This document shows, one piece after another, positions 31,125 to 33,727 of a DNA stretch of 33,727 bases. A model generated the notes under the pieces. The model did not search any database and was not told the origin of the DNA. It worked only from the letters and a program-made list of their open reading frames with translations. A program made the translations under genes and the position numbers. How positions within the stretch are numbered: position 1 is the stretch's first letter; each line of letters opens with the position of its first letter. The stretch is from Bergeyella zoohelcum ATCC 43767 (GTDB taxonomy: Bacteria > Bacteroidota > Bacteroidia > Flavobacteriales > Weeksellaceae): positions 1,250,268-1,283,994 of the forward strand of contig NZ_JH932293.1 in NCBI RefSeq assembly GCF_000301075.1, read 5' to 3'.

Positions 31125-31622
31125 ATGAATACCATTAAGGAACGAGCGTTTATAGCAGAAATTAATGCTCACCAACGGCTGGTGCATAAAATTTGTAAAA
31201 TTTATACCGATACGCCACATGACCATGAAGACTTATTTCAGGAAATAGTGATTCAGCTATGGAAGGCATATCCTAACTTCCGTGGAGATGCTCTTTTTAG
31301 CACTTGGGCGTATAAAATAGCACTCAATACTGCCATGACACTCTTCCGAAAGAAAAATAGAACCCCAAAAATAAACGCCCAGAGTGATATTTTTCAGCTC
31401 GAAATAAGGGAGGAAGAAAAGCCAGAGGATAGTGATAAAATTAATGCCATGTATGATGCTATTCACCAGCTGAATGATGTGGAAAAAGCATTGATCATGA
31501 TGTTTTTAGATGATAAATCCTATAGAGAAATCGCTGAGATTTTAGGAATATCAGAGGGGAATGCAAGAATAAAAATGATGAGAACAAGAGAAAAACTAAA
31601 GCATCTAATACAAAAAAAATAA
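31125..31622 (+). CDS. ECF-type RNA polymerase sigma factor
   Basis: A 165-residue sigma-70 family protein with only regions 2 and 4. Region 2 includes HDHEDLFQEIVIQLWKAYPNF and FSTWAYKIALNTAM (about 33-70), and region 4 includes LNDVEKALIMMFLDDKSYREIAEILGISEGNARIKMMRTREKLK (about 118-160), a helix-turn-helix that reads the -35. The next gene starts 1 base after its stop region and encodes a membrane protein, the usual layout of a sigma/anti-sigma pair. The target regulon is not visible. The intergenic 30957-31124 shows no clear housekeeping promoter for it, so it may be self-activated. Confidence 0.92.
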   Translation: MNTIKERAFIAEINAHQRLVHKICKIYTDTPHDHEDLFQEIVIQLWKAYPNFRGDALFSTWAYKIALNTAMTLFRKKNRTPKINAQSDIFQLEIREEEKPEDSDKINAMYDAIHQLNDVEKALIMMFLDDKSYREIAEILGISEGNARIKMMRTREKLKHLIQKK

Positions 31623-31623
31623 T

Positions 31624-32262
31624 ATGGAAGAAGAACTGGATTTATTAAAAAGAGATTGGAATAAAAATCGTAACGAATTTAAGGAATATTCACCGCAACA
31701 ACTTTTTGCCATGACTAAGAAAAAATCTGTTTCTATAGCTAAATGGGTGTTCATTATTGCATTATTAGAAATTTGCTTTTGGGCTCTATTAGGTTGGTTT
31801 TTAGATTATAGAAAAACGGATGATGCAGAGCGTGCAGTGAAATCGCATTATTTTATCGTGGAAGATTTTTTAAGATTAATAGAAGGCGTTTCTTCTATTT
31901 TGCCTTTTGTTTTTATTTCTGTATTGCTGTATATCAATTATAAAATTCGTGTAGAAGAAAATCCGAGACAACTCATGAATAAAATTTTGTGGATGCGAAA
32001 AAGCATTCAGTGGTATATTAGTATTTTTCTAGTACAAATTACATTGGTGTCTATAGTTGTTATTACAGATGAAATAGCGGGGAGCTATAGGAATAACCAA
32101 GCCATTGGTGAGACCATTGCTTATACCATTTTGATGGGAATGTTTATGGTAATGCTTCTTATTCCTTTTGTTTTAGGAATAAAATGGATATACAAAAAAC
32201 TTATCTATGGAAAAATGCTCAGAAAGTTGGAGGAAAATTATAAAGAGCTGAGTGGGGACTAG
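31624..32262 (+). CDS. Four-helix membrane protein, candidate partner (anti-sigma) of the ECF factor
   Basis: A 212-residue protein. The cytoplasmic N-terminus (1-35) is helical (EEELDLLKRDWNKNRNEFKEYSPQQLFAMTKKKS). About four membrane helices follow (roughly 39-58, 85-103, 125-145, 162-187) and a basic C-terminal tail. It follows the sigma gene after one base, so translation is probably coupled. No anti-sigma zinc motif (HxxxCxxC) is seen. A membrane protein cotranscribed with an ECF sigma is usually its negative regulator, so that role is inferred from context; similar proteins are sometimes mislabelled beta-carotene monooxygenase. Confidence 0.75.
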   Translation: MEEELDLLKRDWNKNRNEFKEYSPQQLFAMTKKKSVSIAKWVFIIALLEICFWALLGWFLDYRKTDDAERAVKSHYFIVEDFLRLIEGVSSILPFVFISVLLYINYKIRVEENPRQLMNKILWMRKSIQWYISIFLVQITLVSIVVITDEIAGSYRNNQAIGETIAYTILMGMFMVMLLIPFVLGIKWIYKKLIYGKMLRKLEENYKELSGD

Positions 32263-32286
32263 TATAAAGAAAATATTTGTAAGTAA

Positions 32287-32478
32287 TAGCAAGTAATTGG
32301 CGGTTGGCATTTAGCGGATGGCATTTAGCTTTCTAACTTCCAAATTCTAATCTCCAACATCTAATTTCTAAAAGCAGTAGGCAGGAAGCAATGTGCAGGA
32401 GGCTTTCGGTTGCTAGCAGTTGGTTTCTAACTTTTTAGCCTTTTAGTTTTCTAACCTCTACTTTCCAACTTTTATAGG
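32287..32478. repeat. Mosaic array of degenerate short repeats
   Basis: GGCATTTAGC words (32306-32330), TAGCTTTCTAACTTCCAAAT (32326-32345) and AATCTCCAACATCTAA (32349-32364) are followed by TAGGCAGGAAGCAAT (32378-32392, also at 3909-3923) and CTAAC-rich words. It is part of the gene-free stretch 32263-33368. Confidence 0.78.
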
Positions 32479-32488
32479 CTTTTGATCT

Positions 32489-32605
32489 GACCTCGTAGAG
32501 GTCAGATGTTTATAGTGGAATATTTTCTTATATAACATACGACTCCGAAGAGGTCTCATAACAAAACGGTGGCTGTTGCTATATACATTTGACCCCGCTG
32601 TAGTC
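32489..32605. repeat. Three palindromic 15-mers spaced about 51 bp apart
   Basis: GACCTCGTAGAGGTC (32489-32503), GACTCCGAAGAGGTC (32541-32555) and GACCCCGCTGTAGTC (32591-32605) share the pattern GACYYCG-N3-RGGTC with decay. Start-to-start distances are 52 and 50. The spacers (GATGTTTATAGTGG..., CATAACAAAACGG..., ATACATGCAG...) differ. This looks like a decayed tandem array of a dispersed hairpin repeat. Confidence 0.65.
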
Positions 32606-32626
32606 ATACATGCAGTAGAATTTGAG

Positions 32627-32717
32627 CGACTGGTTTCTAGCGAATAGCTTTCTAACTTCCAAATTCTAAAATCATTATACATTCTACTTTGTACGCGGTA
32701 CAATCTCCAACATCTAA
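32627..32717. repeat. Second copy of the mosaic short-repeat block
   Basis: TAGCTTTCTAACTTCCAAAT recurs exactly (32645-32664) and AATCTCCAACATCTAA recurs at 32702-32717. Between them is ATCATTATACATTCTACTTT and TGTAC..GTACAATCTC, which matches the block in the 19884-20065 array. Confidence 0.75.
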
Positions 32718-32739
32718 AATTAACTTATAAAAAAACTTT

Positions 32740-32769
32740 TTGTGTATTAGAAAACTTTATCTATCTTTG
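32740..32769 (+). promoter_or_regulatory. Strong promoter of the terminal secreted-protein gene
   Basis: TTG (32740-32742) in TTTTTGTG, 19 bases, then TATCTTTG (32762-32769) is the best Bacteroidetes promoter in the window. With the gene start at 33369, the transcript would have a leader of roughly 590 bases. Confidence 0.75.
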
Positions 32770-32853
32770 CCTCGTTATGTTACACGCAATCAATACATAT
32801 AAAAATACTGAAAAAAAGTGGGCCAAAAATTTGGTCAATTCAAATGATTGTGT

Positions 32854-32905
<52 letters not shown>

Positions 32906-32912
32906 ACCTTCG

Positions 32913-32964
32913 CTAAGTATATATAAATATGCGTGTGTCTAAGTATATATAAATATGCGTGTGT
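32913..32964. repeat. Perfect tandem duplication of a 26-bp unit
   Basis: The unit CTAAGTATATATAAATATGC plus GTGTGT occurs at 32913-32938 and again at 32939-32964 with no mismatch. The GTGTGT ends are complementary to the AC tract just upstream. Confidence 0.95.
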
Positions 32965-33368
32965 ACGCGGAATCTATAAAAAAAATTTAGAGCGAGCAAA
33001 TATCGGATATTTTAATTTATATCCTCCTTCTTTCGGAAGGGGGCAATTTTGTTTGTATCTATGTCATCATCATAGTTATTCATTACCCCATAGAGGAGAG
33101 ACCTGTACCAGTACATTCCCTATCCTTCACCAGAACCTTTTACAAAAATCAATACGATATCAGTGTCTCCCTTCTAATTTGTACAGTTCACTAATTGTTT
33201 TTTGGGAGGATAGGGATTTAATAAGGAATTATCTAAAAAAAGGAAAGAAATTAAAGAGTCTAAAGAATCTAAAAAAATCGAAATCATCAAAACGAACGGA
33301 ATCTTTTAATCTTTGAATTTTTTAATCATTTAATAAAAAAATAAATCAACATTTTAAATTTAAAAACG
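32965..33368 (+). promoter_or_regulatory. Remainder of the long 5' leader
   Basis: No convincing gene is seen. It holds a hairpin-like CCTTC-TTTC-GGAAGG segment near 33022-33040 and, at 33233-33310, low-complexity AAAGAGTCTAAAGAATCTAA words that resemble the reverse strand of the 195-bp repeats. An AATCTTTG just before the gene (33309-33316) could be a secondary -7 element. Confidence 0.35.
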
Positions 33369-33727
33369 ATGAACAAAACAACAATCAAGATCAGTGTGTT
33401 AGCGTTCTTAGGTTTTATGACTTATGGCTATGCACAGCAACAGCAGCAAGACCCACACAGGGGTAAAGTAGGGATAAACACCGTAACACCGAGTGCTACG
33501 ATGGACATTCGCCCAAGTACAGCCAATGCTCAGAAAGAAGCCACCACTAACGAAGGGATTATTGCTCCGAAGCTAAGCAAAACGAGAATTGCTAATATTG
33601 CTACCCCAGTAGAAGGTACTTTGGTGTATGCTACGGATGAAACTACTTCGCCTATTTCTGCTTATACAGGAGGAGATACGAAAGTAGCGAAGATTACGGA
33701 AAAAGGGTATTATTTCTATAATGGTAC
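33369..33727 (+). CDS. Secreted surface protein, N-terminal part (3' cut by window edge)
   Basis: The ATG at 33369 begins MNKTTIKISVLAFLGFMTYG followed by YAQQQQQ, a signal peptide with cleavage near YA-QQ. The mature N-terminus (GKVGINTVTPSATMDIRPS, NEGIIAPKLSKTRIANI, PVEGTLVYATDE) is the start seen in many large secreted Chryseobacterium/Riemerella/Elizabethkingia proteins ('GKVGIN...P.A.LDI...G...P.L...R'), which resemble the N-terminal part of tail-fibre-like or adhesin-like proteins. About 119 residues are in the window and the frame is open at the edge. Its promoter and microsatellite-bearing leader suggest variable expression. Function is not established. Confidence 0.8.
   Translation, partial: MNKTTIKISVLAFLGFMTYGYAQQQQQDPHRGKVGINTVTPSATMDIRPSTANAQKEATTNEGIIAPKLSKTRIANIATPVEGTLVYATDETTSPISAYTGGDTKVAKITEKGYYFYNG

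Noticed and set aside
32489-32605. CRISPR-like array
   Set aside because: Only three units, repeats of 15 bases that differ from each other, no cas genes and no leader; better seen as decayed palindromic repeats.
32933-33316. 127-residue plus-strand reading frame in the leader of the last gene
   Set aside because: It starts inside the 26-bp duplication, has a composition unlike the real genes (Cys/His/Tyr/Ser-rich, then a Lys/Ser low-complexity end arising from simple repeats) and no family resemblance. It is better explained as non-coding leader.

Overview
The window looks like chromosomal DNA of a flavobacterium, most likely of the Chryseobacterium/Riemerella/Bergeyella group (Weeksellaceae). 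The reasons are the AT-rich composition, the repeated Bacteroidetes-type promoters (TTTG, about 20 bases, then TAnnTTTG), the lack of strong Shine-Dalgarno sequences, and typical families: DUF349 repeats, DUF6702, DUF6122, a PadR/PspC pair, a menaquinone menF-menI pair, an IS256-type transposase with an N-terminal zinc finger, and a terminal secreted protein with a GKVGIN... start. No rRNA, tRNA or CRISPR array was recognised.

Layout. 1-680: tail of an IS5-like transposase followed by debris that resembles the ends of an AbiE-type toxin-antitoxin pair. 879-3658: MarC-like membrane protein and a small membrane protein, converging on a tight three-gene minus-strand cluster (acyltransferase, MenI-like thioesterase, isochorismate synthase). 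4020-6017: PadR regulator and PspC-domain membrane protein. 6394-8669: long-chain acyl-CoA synthetase and a short SPFH-tail-like membrane protein. 8764-11986: DUF6702 protein, AlkD-like repair protein overlapping a DUF6122 membrane protein, a PfoR/EIIC-like permease and a beta-barrel outer membrane protein. 12392-16919: NAD-dependent DNA ligase, then a 3-oxoacid CoA-transferase pair with a glycosyltransferase. 17029-23513: M23 peptidase, amino-acid permease, M20 dipeptidase and two secreted thioredoxin-fold proteins. 23681-27731: DUF349 protein, ribosomal protein bL19, acyl-CoA dehydrogenase and a small membrane protein. 27911-29233: a complete IS256-like element. 29304-32262: DEAD-box helicase, ECF sigma factor and its membrane partner. 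32263-33727: a gene-poor stretch full of repeats, then a strong promoter with a long leader and the start of a secreted surface protein.

Most genes are ordinary housekeeping or metabolism: fatty-acid activation and oxidation (acyl-CoA synthetase, acyl-CoA dehydrogenase, CoA-transferase), menaquinone synthesis, repair and replication, translation and envelope functions. The unusual content lies between genes. (1) The IS carries, at the end opposite the transposase promoter, a stretch that can fold into a closed structured RNA followed by a textbook intrinsic terminator, and it has a perfect 18-bp hairpin directly in front of the transposase start codon; the element sits in the T-tract of the helicase terminator. 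(2) The last gene has a near-perfect promoter about 600 bases upstream and a leader holding a (AC)24 microsatellite and a perfect 26-bp tandem duplication, a possible phase-variation device. (3) Several families of degenerate intergenic repeats recur across the window: mosaic short-word arrays at three places, a pair of about 195-bp repeats 10 kb apart, and three palindromic 15-mers spaced about 51 bp apart.
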